Shown here: piece by piece, positions 9,324 through 18,543 of the stretch
How the letters are laid out: each line of letters begins with the position of its first letter
Numbering within the stretch: position 1 is the first letter of the stretch
NCBI RefSeq assembly: GCF_007991655.1
Contig: NZ_BJYT01000002.1
Coordinates: forward strand, 186,001 to 250,000
Direction of reading: 5' to 3'
Source of the DNA: Segetibacter aerophilus
GTDB taxonomy: Bacteria > Bacteroidota > Bacteroidia > Chitinophagales > Chitinophagaceae
Length of the DNA: 64,000 nucleotides
Program-made: the position numbers and the translations under genes
Notes under the pieces: model-generated
Database searches by the model: none
Seen by the model: only the letters and a program-made list of their open reading frames with translations
Told to the model about the DNA's origin: nothing

Positions 9324-12077
9324 ATGAAGGACTTTTCATACATCACTAACTCGCATCCGGCATATATCGAGAACTTATACAACGACTTTGTTAACAACCC
9401 TGAAAGTGTTGATCCTGAGATGCGCAAGTTTTTTGAAGGGTTCGACTTTGCTGTGAGTAAGGTTACTCCGGCAACAAATGGCCAGGCGAACGGACAAGCG
9501 CTTAATGGCAAACCAGTGGACACGCAAAGCCTGCAAAAGGAGTTTAGCGTGTTTCAATTAATCAGGGCCTACAGGAAAAAAGGCCATCTGGTTGCGAAAA
9601 CTAACCCAATTCGTGAGCGAAAAGATCGCAGGGCGAACTTACAATTGTCCAACTTTGGTTTAAGTGATGCTGATCTTAATACAACTTTTGAAGCCGGCAA
9701 ATTCATAGGTAAACCTAATGCAGCTTTGAAGGATATTATCGACCATTTACAAAAATCGTATACTGCCTCTGTCGGCGTTGAGTACTCCGGCATGAACGAC
9801 CAGGAAAGGATTGAATGGCTGGGCAACGAGATTGAAAATGAGTTTCATAAGCCGTTTTCTACAGAAGATAAAAAATGCATTCTCGAGAAGCTGAACCAGG
9901 GGGTGATGTTCGAGAAGTTTCTCCATACTAAATATGTTGGACAAAAGAGATTCTCGCTGGAAGGCGGTGAAACAACTATCGCCGCCCTTGACGCAATCAT
10001 TAATACGTCTGCAGAGTTAGGTGTACAGGAAGTCGTAATTGGTATGGCGCATCGTGGACGTTTAAATGTTCTAGCAAATATTCTCGGTAAAACGTACGAA
10101 CAGATTTTTTCTGAGTTTGAAGGAACCTCTACTCCTGATACGACTATGGGGAGTGGTGATGTGAAATACCATATGGGCTACCGCGGAGAGCATACGACCA
10201 AAGAAGGTAAAAAAGTAAACCTTCAGTTGTGTCCCAACCCATCTCACCTTGAGGCAGTTGATCCGGTTGTAGTTGGCTTTGCCAGAAGTAAAGCGGACGT
10301 TATTTATGAAAGTGATTACGACAAAATATTACCAATTCTTATTCATGGCGATGCTTCCGTAGCAGGGCAGGGCATCGTGTATGAGGTTGTTCAGATGAGC
10401 GGCTTGAAAGGTTATTATACAGGTGGTACAATTCACTTTGTAATTAATAACCAGATTGGTTTTACCACCGATTTTGATGATGCCCGTACAGCTGATTATT
10501 CTACTTCGATAGCAGCCATGATACAAGCGCCGGTTTTACATGTAAATGGCGATGATCCCGAGGCAGTGGTGAAGTGCGTAAACATAGCAACGAGGTTTAG
10601 GCAGAAGTTCAACACCGACGTTTTTATCGATATGGTTTGTTATCGCCGTCATGGTCACAACGAAGGTGATGATCCAAAGTACACCCAGCCGAAATTGTAT
10701 GCTTTAATTGAAAAGCATGCAAATCCAAGGGAAGTATATAACCAGAAATTGATTGAGAACGGTTCGATAGATGCGGAACTTGCAAAGGAAATGGAGAAGA
10801 AATTCTGGAGCGACCTGCAGGAGCGACTGGACGATATAAAGCAAAACCCACTTCCATACAAGTACCAGAAACCTGAGCTATGGTGGCAGGATCTGCGGAA
10901 AGCTACAAAAGAAGATTTTGACAAATCGCCTGTAACTGCCATTACCGAAGAACAGTTCAAAACTGTTTTTGATAGTCTGATGAAATGGCCTGAAGGTTTC
11001 CAGCCTTTGCGTAAGGTGGAAAAACTGGTGCAGGATAAAGTGAAGTTATTTGAGAATGAGAACATGGTTGACTGGGCGACAGGGGAGCTGTTGGCATATG
11101 GAAGTCTGTTACTAGATGGAAACGATGTAAGAATGAGCGGGCAGGATGTTAGAAGAGGAACTTTTTCTCACCGACATGCGGTACTAAGAGATGAAAATAC
11201 AGATGAGAGTTATAACAGGTTAAGTAGGATTCCGGGTGCTGAAGGAAAGTTTAGGATCTATAATTCCTTCCTAAGTGAGTTTGGGGTCTTAGGTTTTGAA
11301 TATGGTTACTCGATCGCTAATCCTAATACGCTTGTTTTATGGGAAGGGCAGTTTGGAGACTTCTTCAATACGGCACAACCTATGGTTGATCAGTTCATCT
11401 CAAGCGGCGAAACTAAGTGGAGGCAAATGAGTGGCCTTGTAATGCTGTTACCTCATGGCTACGAAGGCCAGGGACCGGAGCATAGCAGCGGGCGCATGGA
11501 ACGCTTCCTGCAAATGTCAGCCGAGCTAAACTGGATTGTTGCTGATATCACTACGGCAGCAAACTTTTTCCACGCTTTGCGTCGCCAGCTGGCATGGCCG
11601 TTCCGCAAGCCTTTAATTGTATTTACCCCAAAAGCAAACCTTCGCCATCCCGGTAGCTATAGCAAGATGGGCGAGCTGACTAACGGATCATTCAAAGAAG
11701 TTATTGATGACTCTTTTGTGGAAAATGCAGAAGAGGTGAAAAAAGTTCTATTCTGCAGCGGCAAGATTTACTTTGACCTGGCTGAACGCCAACAAAAAGA
11801 AAATCATCGCGATGTAGCAATTGTTCGGCTCGAACAGATCTATCCCTTACCGATGAAGCAACTGGAGCAATTGTATAAGAAATACAACAAAGCGACCTGG
11901 TTCTGGGTGCAGGAAGAACCGATGAACATGGGCGCTGCGAGCTTCTTGCAAATGAATTTGAAAGGTATCAACTACGGCGTTATAAGCAGGCAACCAAGTG
12001 CATCAACCGCAACCGGCTATGCGAAAGTGCACGCACAGGAGCAAAAGGAAATTGTAGATACTGCGTTTTCAATTTAA
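9324..12077 (+). CDS. sucA: 2-oxoglutarate dehydrogenase E1 component
   Basis: A 917-residue thiamine-diphosphate enzyme that decarboxylates 2-oxoglutarate in the TCA cycle and passes the succinyl group to the E2 subunit. The start SYITNSHPAYIENLYNDF matches the E1o N-terminus. The E1 core has GMAHRGRLNVLAN, the ThDP/Mg segment GDASVAGQGIVYE followed by NNQIGFTTD, and YRRHGHNEGDDP; the C-terminal half has LLPHGYEGQGPEHSS and ERFLQM. Length is normal for the family. The E2 gene (sucB) is not adjacent: the next gene is convergent beyond a strong hairpin, so E2 must be encoded elsewhere. Confidence 0.97.
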   Translation: MKDFSYITNSHPAYIENLYNDFVNNPESVDPEMRKFFEGFDFAVSKVTPATNGQANGQALNGKPVDTQSLQKEFSVFQLIRAYRKKGHLVAKTNPIRERKDRRANLQLSNFGLSDADLNTTFEAGKFIGKPNAALKDIIDHLQKSYTASVGVEYSGMNDQERIEWLGNEIENEFHKPFSTEDKKCILEKLNQGVMFEKFLHTKYVGQKRFSLEGGETTIAALDAIINTSAELGVQEVVIGMAHRGRLNVLANILGKTYEQIFSEFEGTSTPDTTMGSGDVKYHMGYRGEHTTKEGKKVNLQLCPNPSHLEAVDPVVVGFARSKADVIYESDYDKILPILIHGDASVAGQGIVYEVVQMSGLKGYYTGGTIHFVINNQIGFTTDFDDARTADYSTSIAAMIQAPVLHVNGDDPEAVVKCVNIATRFRQKFNTDVFIDMVCYRRHGHNEGDDPKYTQPKLYALIEKHANPREVYNQKLIENGSIDAELAKEMEKKFWSDLQERLDDIKQNPLPYKYQKPELWWQDLRKATKEDFDKSPVTAITEEQFKTVFDSLMKWPEGFQPLRKVEKLVQDKVKLFENENMVDWATGELLAYGSLLLDGNDVRMSGQDVRRGTFSHRHAVLRDENTDESYNRLSRIPGAEGKFRIYNSFLSEFGVLGFEYGYSIANPNTLVLWEGQFGDFFNTAQPMVDQFISSGETKWRQMSGLVMLLPHGYEGQGPEHSSGRMERFLQMSAELNWIVADITTAANFFHALRRQLAWPFRKPLIVFTPKANLRHPGSYSKMGELTNGSFKEVIDDSFVENAEEVKKVLFCSGKIYFDLAERQQKENHRDVAIVRLEQIYPLPMKQLEQLYKKYNKATWFWVQEEPMNMGAASFLQMNLKGINYGVISRQPSASTATGYAKVHAQEQKEIVDTAFSI

Positions 12078-12126
12078 GTGCGCAACCGTGGCTACGAAAA
12101 TTTAATTGCGATTAATCTAAATAATG

Positions 12127-12158
12127 AAAAAGGAGACTAAAATATTAGTCTCCTTTTT
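12127..12158. terminator. Bidirectional terminator after sucA
   Basis: A perfect 14-bp stem (12127-12140 with 12145-12158) and a four-base AATA loop, flanked by A and T runs. It lies between convergent sucA and the small membrane-anchored gene. Confidence 0.9.
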
Positions 12159-12221
12159 AGATAAATAGTAAGAAGTTAGTTTTTCAAAAAGTCTGCTTGC
12201 TGAAGCACTGTACAATGTTTT

Positions 12222-12545
12222 TTATAATAGGAGTATCAGTAATAAAATGATGATAATAATTGCTGCAGTTGAAAGATAGATGCCTCCTTTGCCTATCGCC
12301 TTAGCTTCCTGGTTCAAACTTTTTAATTCATTCTTAAGCTCTTTTCTTTCGTCCTTAGTAAGAGAGGATTTATCCATGTTTTTAATTTCCTCTACACGTT
12401 GTTTCATTTCAAGATAACGTGCTTCTTTTTGTTCCGCTGTCATGTTCTCAATAGCTGCAGAAAAAGGCTTTTTGTCTTTTGCACTGGCGTTGAAAGTATT
12501 TAAAGACAATAGCATTACAAGAGCTGCCACAAAAATTTTTTTCAT
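12222..12545 (-). CDS. Small exported coiled-coil protein with C-terminal membrane anchor
   Basis: A 107-residue protein of no family I recognise. The ATG at 12545 is preferred because it begins a clean signal peptide (MKKIFVAALVML ... NASA); the frame extends upstream but only through unlikely sequence. The middle is a charged helix of about 55 residues (MTAEQKEARYLEMKQRVEEI and following) that should form a coiled coil. The end is a run of Ile and Leu residues acting as a membrane segment at the extreme C-terminus. The order signal peptide, helix, tail anchor suggests a periplasmic helix fixed to the inner membrane. Function unknown. Confidence 0.72.
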   Translation of the reverse strand: MKKIFVAALVMLLSLNTFNASAKDKKPFSAAIENMTAEQKEARYLEMKQRVEEIKNMDKSSLTKDERKELKNELKSLNQEAKAIGKGGIYLSTAAIIIIILLLILLL

Positions 12546-12751
12546 AATTAAAGTTTTAAATGAATTAAATAAAGACAATAATGGTATCTCGTTTAATAAT
12601 CGTTTAGGGAAGAAAACAGATACTTCAGCTAATTTGAAATAAGTCATTTTAAAACAGCAAACCTTTAAACCTCAATTGGCTCAACTAAAGTACCCGCTGT
12701 TTTGACTTGACTTACTCCGTTAGCGACTCATAAAAATTTTAGGCCAGCTGG

Positions 12752-13666
12752 TTATTTTCTAATAAAAGCCCCCACATCCTGAAGGTATTTTTGAAAAGTA
12801 TAATAGACCGGCACATTGCTATGGCCTGCACCGGTTATCAGGTGTGCTTCTTTATCATTTGCAGCCCCGCCGTAATTTTTATAAACAAGCTCTCCTTGCG
12901 TTTTTACATTCAGGAAATCATCGTTCGTTCCATGGATCCACATAAAAGGCTGTTTGACGTTTTTGATTAGGTCAGCGTTATTTATTTTTAAGTCGGTGAA
13001 GAATGAACCAGGCAGGGCGAGTGCGGATGCATCCTGTACCAACGCTTCAGAAGATGCTATGGGAGCTTCGAGTACCAGTTTTGAAGGTCTTAGACTGCGA
13101 GGTTCTGCGGCGAGTTTGGTAGCAGGAATACTTCCCATGCTAAATCCGTATATAATTAACCGCTCTCCGGATAAGCCCTTCGATTTCAACCATTGCAACC
13201 CCGCATCTACATCTGTAATCAGGGCGCTTTCTGACGATTTACCTTCTGATAAGCCATAACCTCTGTAGTCAATCATTAATACTCCGTACCTGTTTTTGCT
13301 GCTGGTGTTGGCAAGGAGTTGAGCCCTGGGCCAATAGAAGTCCATATGGTCTTTATTGCCATGGCAATACACGATGACTGTGTCAGAGGAGATTCTAGTT
13401 GTGTCGCCAATATACACGGCGTAAATCTTGGTGCTGCTTGCCTCATCTGCTCCTTTCGATTGCAGGGTAAAAAGGTTAACCCGGTTAGTTGGGATGCTAT
13501 AATTTGCGTCGAGGGTAAAATCGACCTCGCCCTTGTAATTGTTTAGTTGGTAATGATCGATCTTATGCACGTTTGCATTAAACAAGTTGTCGTCGAGGCG
13601 AGCGCAACCGGCGAAGCAAAACGTGACAATTATGACGGAAAGAATAAAAATATTTCTAGAAATCAT
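12752..13666 (-). CDS. Alpha/beta-hydrolase lipoprotein
   Basis: A 304-residue lipoprotein. The lipobox CFAGC places the lipidated cysteine at residue 21. The alpha/beta-hydrolase fold is shown by VIVYCHGNKDHMDFYWP (oxyanion region), MIDYRGYGLSEG, the nucleophile elbow YGFSMGS (Ser176) and a C-terminal GAGHSN that supplies the histidine. These proteins are esterase/peptidase-like relatives of YqiA and BAAT-type hydrolases; the substrate is unknown. It follows the 220-residue lipoprotein gene by three bases, so both form one operon. Confidence 0.85.
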   Translation of the reverse strand: MISRNIFILSVIIVTFCFAGCARLDDNLFNANVHKIDHYQLNNYKGEVDFTLDANYSIPTNRVNLFTLQSKGADEASSTKIYAVYIGDTTRISSDTVIVYCHGNKDHMDFYWPRAQLLANTSSKNRYGVLMIDYRGYGLSEGKSSESALITDVDAGLQWLKSKGLSGERLIIYGFSMGSIPATKLAAEPRSLRPSKLVLEAPIASSEALVQDASALALPGSFFTDLKINNADLIKNVKQPFMWIHGTNDDFLNVKTQGELVYKNYGGAANDKEAHLITGAGHSNVPVYYTFQKYLQDVGAFIRK

Positions 13667-13669
13667 CTG

Positions 13670-14332
13670 CTAAAATTTTCTTGTACAACCTATATAAATT
13701 CCAAAGGCACCATGAGATCCGAAGGGCGTCTTGTAGTCAACAATGCTCGTGTTGTTGGCAATGTTAGGAGCTATCACTTTCAACTCAATATTATAATTCC
13801 ACTTATTGCGAACGAAAGTTTCGCCGATCATTGGGTTAAAAAGCCAGTGATGTTCCTGCTCCTGGTCGTACACTCGTTTTCCTGCTAATTCAAACCAGTT
13901 TGAGATCCCTACATAGAAGAAATTTCTCTTGTTATTATAATCCCAGAAAGCATTGATATCAACTTGCGGATACACTTTTGATGCATCTTTATTTCTGTAG
14001 ATGATATTCGCAACGGGGCTTACGCTAACTCCCGGCCAGACTCCTTTTTGCTGCAGCAGTTGCTTTGTTAAGCCCAACTCGACCTGCGCATTTCCGTATA
14101 CGAGAGAAGTGATATTTAGCGCACCAAACCCGGTAAGGGTACTGTCAATTCCATATCCGTAGGTGGCAGTAACAAAGGGCATTGGTATCGTCAGCTTGCT
14201 ATAACTAATGAGGGCACCCCCAAGTGAGAGATTTACGGCCTGTTGTTTTTTTGCCAGTGGTTTTACAAACCGGGTTGGCGCACAAGAAGTGATTGTTATG
14301 ATAATAAGGCTAGCTAGTATGGTTTCTCGCAT
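13670..14332 (-). CDS. Outer-membrane-type lipoprotein of unknown function
   Basis: A 220-residue protein whose N-terminus ends in ITITSCAP, a lipobox with Cys at about residue 17. The rest alternates hydrophobic and polar residues in strand-length stretches rich in Tyr, Asn and Gly, and ends in IYIGCTRKF, as in outer-membrane barrel-like proteins. I do not recognise a named family. It is the first gene of a two-gene unit with the alpha/beta hydrolase three bases downstream, so a joint role at the cell envelope is likely. Confidence 0.72.
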   Translation of the reverse strand: MRETILASLIIITITSCAPTRFVKPLAKKQQAVNLSLGGALISYSKLTIPMPFVTATYGYGIDSTLTGFGALNITSLVYGNAQVELGLTKQLLQQKGVWPGVSVSPVANIIYRNKDASKVYPQVDINAFWDYNNKRNFFYVGISNWFELAGKRVYDQEQEHHWLFNPMIGETFVRNKWNYNIELKVIAPNIANNTSIVDYKTPFGSHGAFGIYIGCTRKF

Positions 14333-14576
14333 AAATTGGAGTGAAGTTTTTTAGGAACTAAAGGCAGGAAGGATGGCTGTAGACAGACGCATATTTCTTT
14401 ATAGTTTCAATGTTATTACAAGATATATATTAATTGGAAAATAACATTTTCTCGTTTTGACCTCCCCAGAAATTGTAATAGATGGGATTGAACGATAAAG
14501 TAGAACAAATGCTTTTTTAGCAGAAGTAGCAAAAAGGGCAAAAAAAGCTTAATAGTAGTGGATTAGATGAACGTAT

Positions 14577-14591
14577 TGCGACGCAACAATG
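14577..14591 (+). repeat. Dispersed intergenic element, copy 5 (C/G variant)
   Basis: TGCGACGCAACAATG, the core plus the AATG form of the tail, between two minus-strand genes. The upstream GTACAAG part is absent. Confidence 0.7.
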
Positions 14592-14618
14592 TATCATGGG
14601 AGATATACTGTTTGTAAC

Positions 14619-15623
14619 CTAAAAACCAATAGAAGTAGTGCGATGGGTAGGAGTAGTTGAAATTGCAGCAAGCGTATTTATTGCTCCGTTAATCTCAAAC
14701 GTTGCGCCTTCCTCAAAACCTTTAAAGTCAGGCGTAAGGCGGATAGATATTAATTTCAGTTTGTCCCCTTCCCGCTGAACCGACAGATAGTGAAACAGGG
14801 GTTTATAGTTGGCCGAGAGGTCGGCAAGCAAGCCTTGCCCTTGCTTAAGCGGTTGATGCAATCCACCGCCGCCGCCGATTACGAAAAAGTCTTTCCCCTG
14901 TTGTTGAAAATGCTCGAAGTTGTGACTGTGGCCAGAAAGAAATAACCGGCTCTTGCGGGACTGCATAAAAAAAGGAACGAACTTTTCCCTGACAGAAATG
15001 GAGGAACTAACAATTTTGCTGTTGGTATACGGCGAGTGGTGACAACCGGTGATGATGAAACGTATAGAAGGATCTTCGTCTAATTTTTCCAGGGTCTGTT
15101 TATACCAACCCATCTGATCTGCATCTTCTGCGGTAGTTAACGAGTTGAAGTTGGAGTTAAGCAAGATGACAGCAACGGAGTCCGTAATGTCGAGCGAACC
15201 GGTTTTGTTGTGCTTAGGGAATCTTACCTGGAACTTCTTCTGTCCCTTACCTGACTGGCCCAACACTTCGTGGTTGCCTAACGCAGCGTTTACTTTTATG
15301 CCCTTACTGCGTAGTCTTTTAAGATAGGCATCCATCGGTTTCCATTGCCTATTACTCGAGCCTAAAGACACCACATCGCCTAGCAGGTAAACAGCAGCGG
15401 GGTTGCGGGTTACCATGTTATTAAAAATGTTCTTTGTTGCTGCACGATTGTTATTCGACCTAAGCACAAGCGTTTCTATCCACATAGGAGCTTGCGTGTC
15501 ACTTGCAAAAACAATTTCTTTGCTAACGTTTGCTGTATCTGTTTCCTGCGCCCATATCGACATCGAAAGCAAGCAGGTGAAAATTGATATGATGGACTTA
15601 AACAGCATTTTTTGAGGGATCAT
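14619..15623 (-). CDS. Secreted calcineurin-type metallophosphoesterase
   Basis: A protein of about 334 residues with a Sec leader (MLFKSIISIFTCLLSMSIWAQ). The metallophosphoesterase blocks appear in order: FASDTQAP (Asp with Gln in place of the usual DxH histidine), LLGDVVS, ALGNHEV, GCHHSP and LSGHSHNFEH. It should hydrolyse phosphate esters in the periplasm or outside the cell. Two ATGs fit: 15623, used here, and 15608, which begins directly at the signal peptide and may be the true start. It lies alone between two gaps of 90-290 bases. Confidence 0.87.
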   Translation of the reverse strand: MIPQKMLFKSIISIFTCLLSMSIWAQETDTANVSKEIVFASDTQAPMWIETLVLRSNNNRAATKNIFNNMVTRNPAAVYLLGDVVSLGSSNRQWKPMDAYLKRLRSKGIKVNAALGNHEVLGQSGKGQKKFQVRFPKHNKTGSLDITDSVAVILLNSNFNSLTTAEDADQMGWYKQTLEKLDEDPSIRFIITGCHHSPYTNSKIVSSSISVREKFVPFFMQSRKSRLFLSGHSHNFEHFQQQGKDFFVIGGGGGLHQPLKQGQGLLADLSANYKPLFHYLSVQREGDKLKLISIRLTPDFKGFEEGATFEINGAINTLAAISTTPTHRTTSIGF

Positions 15624-15715
15624 CAATGCATGAAGTGAGCTAAATGCTAATGCCCGTTGTATTTATGATTTTTTGATTTAAGATTTATTCTATTGATTTC
15701 ATCAAAAGTAAAAAG

Positions 15716-16330
15716 CTACCATTTCAGAAACTTCCATGACGCTTGCAACTGCAAACCAAATGATCCTCGTATTGTTTCCGCCGCATACAACCACTTCGCC
15801 TCAGCCCCTAAAGAAATTGCTTTTGAAAGGGGTGCTGTATATGCAGCAGCTGCCATCCAACCTGTACTTACCTTATTTGATTCTGCGGTACCGGCATAAT
15901 TCAAATTAGATTTAAGAATGTAAAAACCTGGTCCTGCAAAAAGATTAAAATGTTTTTTTACCGACACAGAAAACTCTAACAAAAGAGGAATAGCATCAAG
16001 CGACACTTTGCCCATATTGCCATTAGCATCCGTGAGTTGATAAGAGTAAAAAGTCATATAACCTGATTCAAATCCAGCTTTTAAACGATGGTCTGGTTTC
16101 CACATTATTCTTGCAGTAGTTACAGGGTTAATCCTGGCGAGTTTTGGTTTGAGATAAGCAGGAGCACCGGTGTTCGAAGGGAAGTAACCAGCACCACCAC
16201 TGAGATATAAAATAAAGGAATACTTTTTCGTTCTACCTGTTTGTGAAGTTACCTCATCTTCCTGCCCGAAGCTTTTGAAGCATGTTAAAAACAGTAAAAA
16301 ATAGAGCAGTAGTATTTTATTGTTTAGCAT
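15716..16330 (-). CDS. Outer-membrane beta-barrel protein
   Basis: A 204-residue protein with a signal peptide (MLNNKILLLYFLLFLTCFKSFGQ) and a body of about eight amphipathic strands: GAGYFPSNTG, AGFESGYMTFYSY, FNLFAGPGFYILKSNLNY, and a terminal LQLQASWKFLKW ending in an aromatic/charged signature. This is the pattern of small OmpA/OmpW-like barrels. The ATG at 16330 overlaps the GDPD gene by 14 bases and is preferred over longer frames because it starts the signal peptide. Last gene of a three-gene operon. Confidence 0.8.
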   Translation of the reverse strand: MLNNKILLLYFLLFLTCFKSFGQEDEVTSQTGRTKKYSFILYLSGGAGYFPSNTGAPAYLKPKLARINPVTTARIMWKPDHRLKAGFESGYMTFYSYQLTDANGNMGKVSLDAIPLLLEFSVSVKKHFNLFAGPGFYILKSNLNYAGTAESNKVSTGWMAAAAYTAPLSKAISLGAEAKWLYAAETIRGSFGLQLQASWKFLKW

Positions 16331-17588
16331 AATAATAGTAGGCAACTGAGGATGGATAATTAGATAAAATGCCGTCGAACTTTCCCTGCAAAAAATATTT
16401 GTTGATGTTATCAGGAACGTCAAGTGTCCAAACAAAAGCTTTTCGCCCAGCGGCGTGAACTCTTTCGACCTCTTCATTTTGCAATCCTAAAGTCCATCTT
16501 GGAGCCCATATTCGTGCATTTGTTGTAGCGACATCCTGGGGAGTTAGTTCAACCACAGAAGGTATGTTTTGATAACCGGGTAGCTTCAGGAAATTTTTCA
16601 ATACTTCCTCATCCGGTATTCCTATTGTGATGGAAAGATTGCGACCAACGGCAGCGGCTTTCTGAAGATATTCGACCTGTATATCACGCTCTTTCTGCAT
16701 TGATCCTGTAAACTTGGTGTCGAGCCACACATACCTTAAAGAGGTATTATACACGACAGCATCTAAAGCCTCCCGGAGAGTTGGTATTCGTTCACCTTTT
16801 ATTAGCCTCACTAACCCGTTTAACTGCGCATAACTGTAATTTTCTATTGGCCCTATCATGCCATTCTTTTGGATCAATCTTTCGTTTATAGTAGCATCGT
16901 GATATAAAACCGGAACGCCATCACTTGTAAATCTCACGTCTATTTCAATACCTGTTGCCCCAAACCTCGACGCCATTTTAATGATTTCGACTGTGTTTTC
17001 TGACGCAGGCAATAAATCAGACGTACGGCCGCCCCCACGGTGAGCAACTATCTCTAGTGGAGTGGCTTTATATAATGGTCGCTTGTACTGCAGGGTAATT
17101 GTTCGGTCAGGAGCAACGTCGCCTGTTCCAAACGTACCGGTTATAGTAGTTTCGGGGTTGGTACCCGGGGTTGAAGAATTTAATAGATATTCAACACCAC
17201 TACTTTTATTAATTGTAAATCTTGCTACGCCCGTTTCGGTGTTAAGCATGTTACGCCAATATCCGTTTAACAAGATTGTGCTATCGAGACGCTTTCCCTC
17301 GCAAATAATATAGACTACCTGCTTTTCACAAAACATTGATAGGTGATAAGTTGTATCTCTGCCATTTGCAGTGTAACTCCATTTTAAAGCAGTTGATGGA
17401 CCAAACACATCTGTTGCGTCGGCGATAGAATAAACGCCTTCCAACTTGTTGCGGGTATTGTTGTTTAAAGAAGTTCCATTGGGTGAGTTAAACAGATCCC
17501 ATTTGGTATCGGGAACAGGGGCGTCGTAGTTCTTCTTGCATGAAAAAATAAGAATGCACAACAGGACGGTAAAACACGGTTTTATCAT
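16317..17588 (-). CDS. Glycerophosphodiester phosphodiesterase lipoprotein
   Basis: A 423-residue lipoprotein (lipobox LIFSC, Cys17). Residues ~25-170 form a lipocalin-like or unknown domain. The GDPD domain begins at EIVAHRGGG and has the catalytic/metal residues in HRGG, PASENT, GIEIDVRFTSDGVPVLYHD and VWLDTKF. It should release sn-glycerol-3-phosphate from glycerophosphodiesters in the periplasm or at the surface. Its start overlaps the upstream barrel gene by four bases (ATGA-type) and its 3' end overlaps the next barrel gene by 14, so the three genes are translationally coupled. Confidence 0.9.
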   Translation of the reverse strand: MIKPCFTVLLCILIFSCKKNYDAPVPDTKWDLFNSPNGTSLNNNTRNKLEGVYSIADATDVFGPSTALKWSYTANGRDTTYHLSMFCEKQVVYIICEGKRLDSTILLNGYWRNMLNTETGVARFTINKSSGVEYLLNSSTPGTNPETTITGTFGTGDVAPDRTITLQYKRPLYKATPLEIVAHRGGGRTSDLLPASENTVEIIKMASRFGATGIEIDVRFTSDGVPVLYHDATINERLIQKNGMIGPIENYSYAQLNGLVRLIKGERIPTLREALDAVVYNTSLRYVWLDTKFTGSMQKERDIQVEYLQKAAAVGRNLSITIGIPDEEVLKNFLKLPGYQNIPSVVELTPQDVATTNARIWAPRWTLGLQNEEVERVHAAGRKAFVWTLDVPDNINKYFLQGKFDGILSNYPSSVAYYYYAKQ

Positions 17589-18322
17589 AGAATAAGGCCG
17601 ATTATTAATTGAGGGAAAAAAATGTTACGATCAAAACTTTCAAATGCTGGCCAGGTTTGCCAGAAGAAGTCTGTGTAAAGGGCCCTGAAACCAAGGGTAA
17701 GATTTCGTTTGCCGTAAAAGGGTTGTTCGAGTGCAATAGTATAAGATGAACCACTGAAAACCCGGTAGTCAGTTGTTACCCGCTCATTGCCTGCATACGT
17801 CTTTATATTAAAATTCATGATCGCATCAGCTCTTAGAGAAAGCAGCACTTGCTTATTAAATCTATAACCAATGGCAACGTTTGGTATGTTTTGCCAACCA
17901 CTGCCTCTTGACTTAAATCCAGCAAAATTTACAAACCCAAACCAGTAGCCCACATCGTTCCCCGCGCCCACAGAAACCCTGTTATTAAGTTCTGTAGTCC
18001 ATCTCGCACCCACCGTTGCCAGGTTTTGCAATACCTGGAAAGACAACCTTCCATCAAGATTTACTTTGTTGCCTATTTTTCTGATCACATGTAAATCACC
18101 GGCAGGAACCCGGTAATGTAATTCCTCTGTGATATCGTAGGGCAAAGTCGTAGCCGTAACACCAATGGAAGTTGTCCATTTATTGTTCATGGGATGCGGA
18201 AAATAAATGAACTTTTGCTGGTCAATGGGAAGGTCCTGTGCTTTTGCGTTCGGTTTAAAAACACACAAACAAACAATTGTATAAAGTGCGACAGGTGTTT
18301 TTTTTCGTAGAAAGGTTATCAT
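17585..18322 (-). CDS. Outer-membrane beta-barrel protein, first gene of the GDPD operon
   Basis: A 245-residue protein with an N-terminal leader ending near NAKAQ. The body is made of alternating strands typical of an outer-membrane barrel: VGARWTTELNNRVSVGAGND, SLRADAIMNFNI, LGFRALYTDFFWQTW, and it ends in PQLIIGLIL. I cannot assign a named family. The ATG at 18322 is preferred over the TTG one codon before. Coupling to the GDPD gene suggests the barrels assist uptake or anchoring in lipid-headgroup scavenging; that is inference. Confidence 0.75.
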   Translation of the reverse strand: MITFLRKKTPVALYTIVCLCVFKPNAKAQDLPIDQQKFIYFPHPMNNKWTTSIGVTATTLPYDITEELHYRVPAGDLHVIRKIGNKVNLDGRLSFQVLQNLATVGARWTTELNNRVSVGAGNDVGYWFGFVNFAGFKSRGSGWQNIPNVAIGYRFNKQVLLSLRADAIMNFNIKTYAGNERVTTDYRVFSGSSYTIALEQPFYGKRNLTLGFRALYTDFFWQTWPAFESFDRNIFFPQLIIGLIL

Positions 18323-18489
18323 CAAAATACTAACGCTTATTTAAGATCAATTGATATAAGGAAAGCAACCTACACATAAAGCAATTAGATTATGTCGCTG
18401 CTATATTGTAGAAATAAACTGCACTTTCCTCAAGCTTAATGTTTTATGCAAAAAATAAGCCTTGCTACATAAACGCAACAATAGGTAGA

Positions 18490-18528
18490 ATGCAAAAGGC
18501 CTGATCACGATGACCAGGCCTTTTGCAT
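18490..18528 (-). terminator. Terminator after the TIM-barrel gene
   Basis: A perfect 14-bp stem (18490-18503 with 18515-18528) around an 11-base loop, containing AAAAGG/CCTTTT. It lies just 3' of the minus-strand gene that ends at 18544. Confidence 0.85.
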
Positions 18529-18543
18529 TGGGACTACTCTTTT

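Noticed and set aside
13319-13888. Plus-strand frames across the two lipoprotein genes
   Set aside because: They are antisense to two well-supported minus-strand genes and carry no motif of their own.
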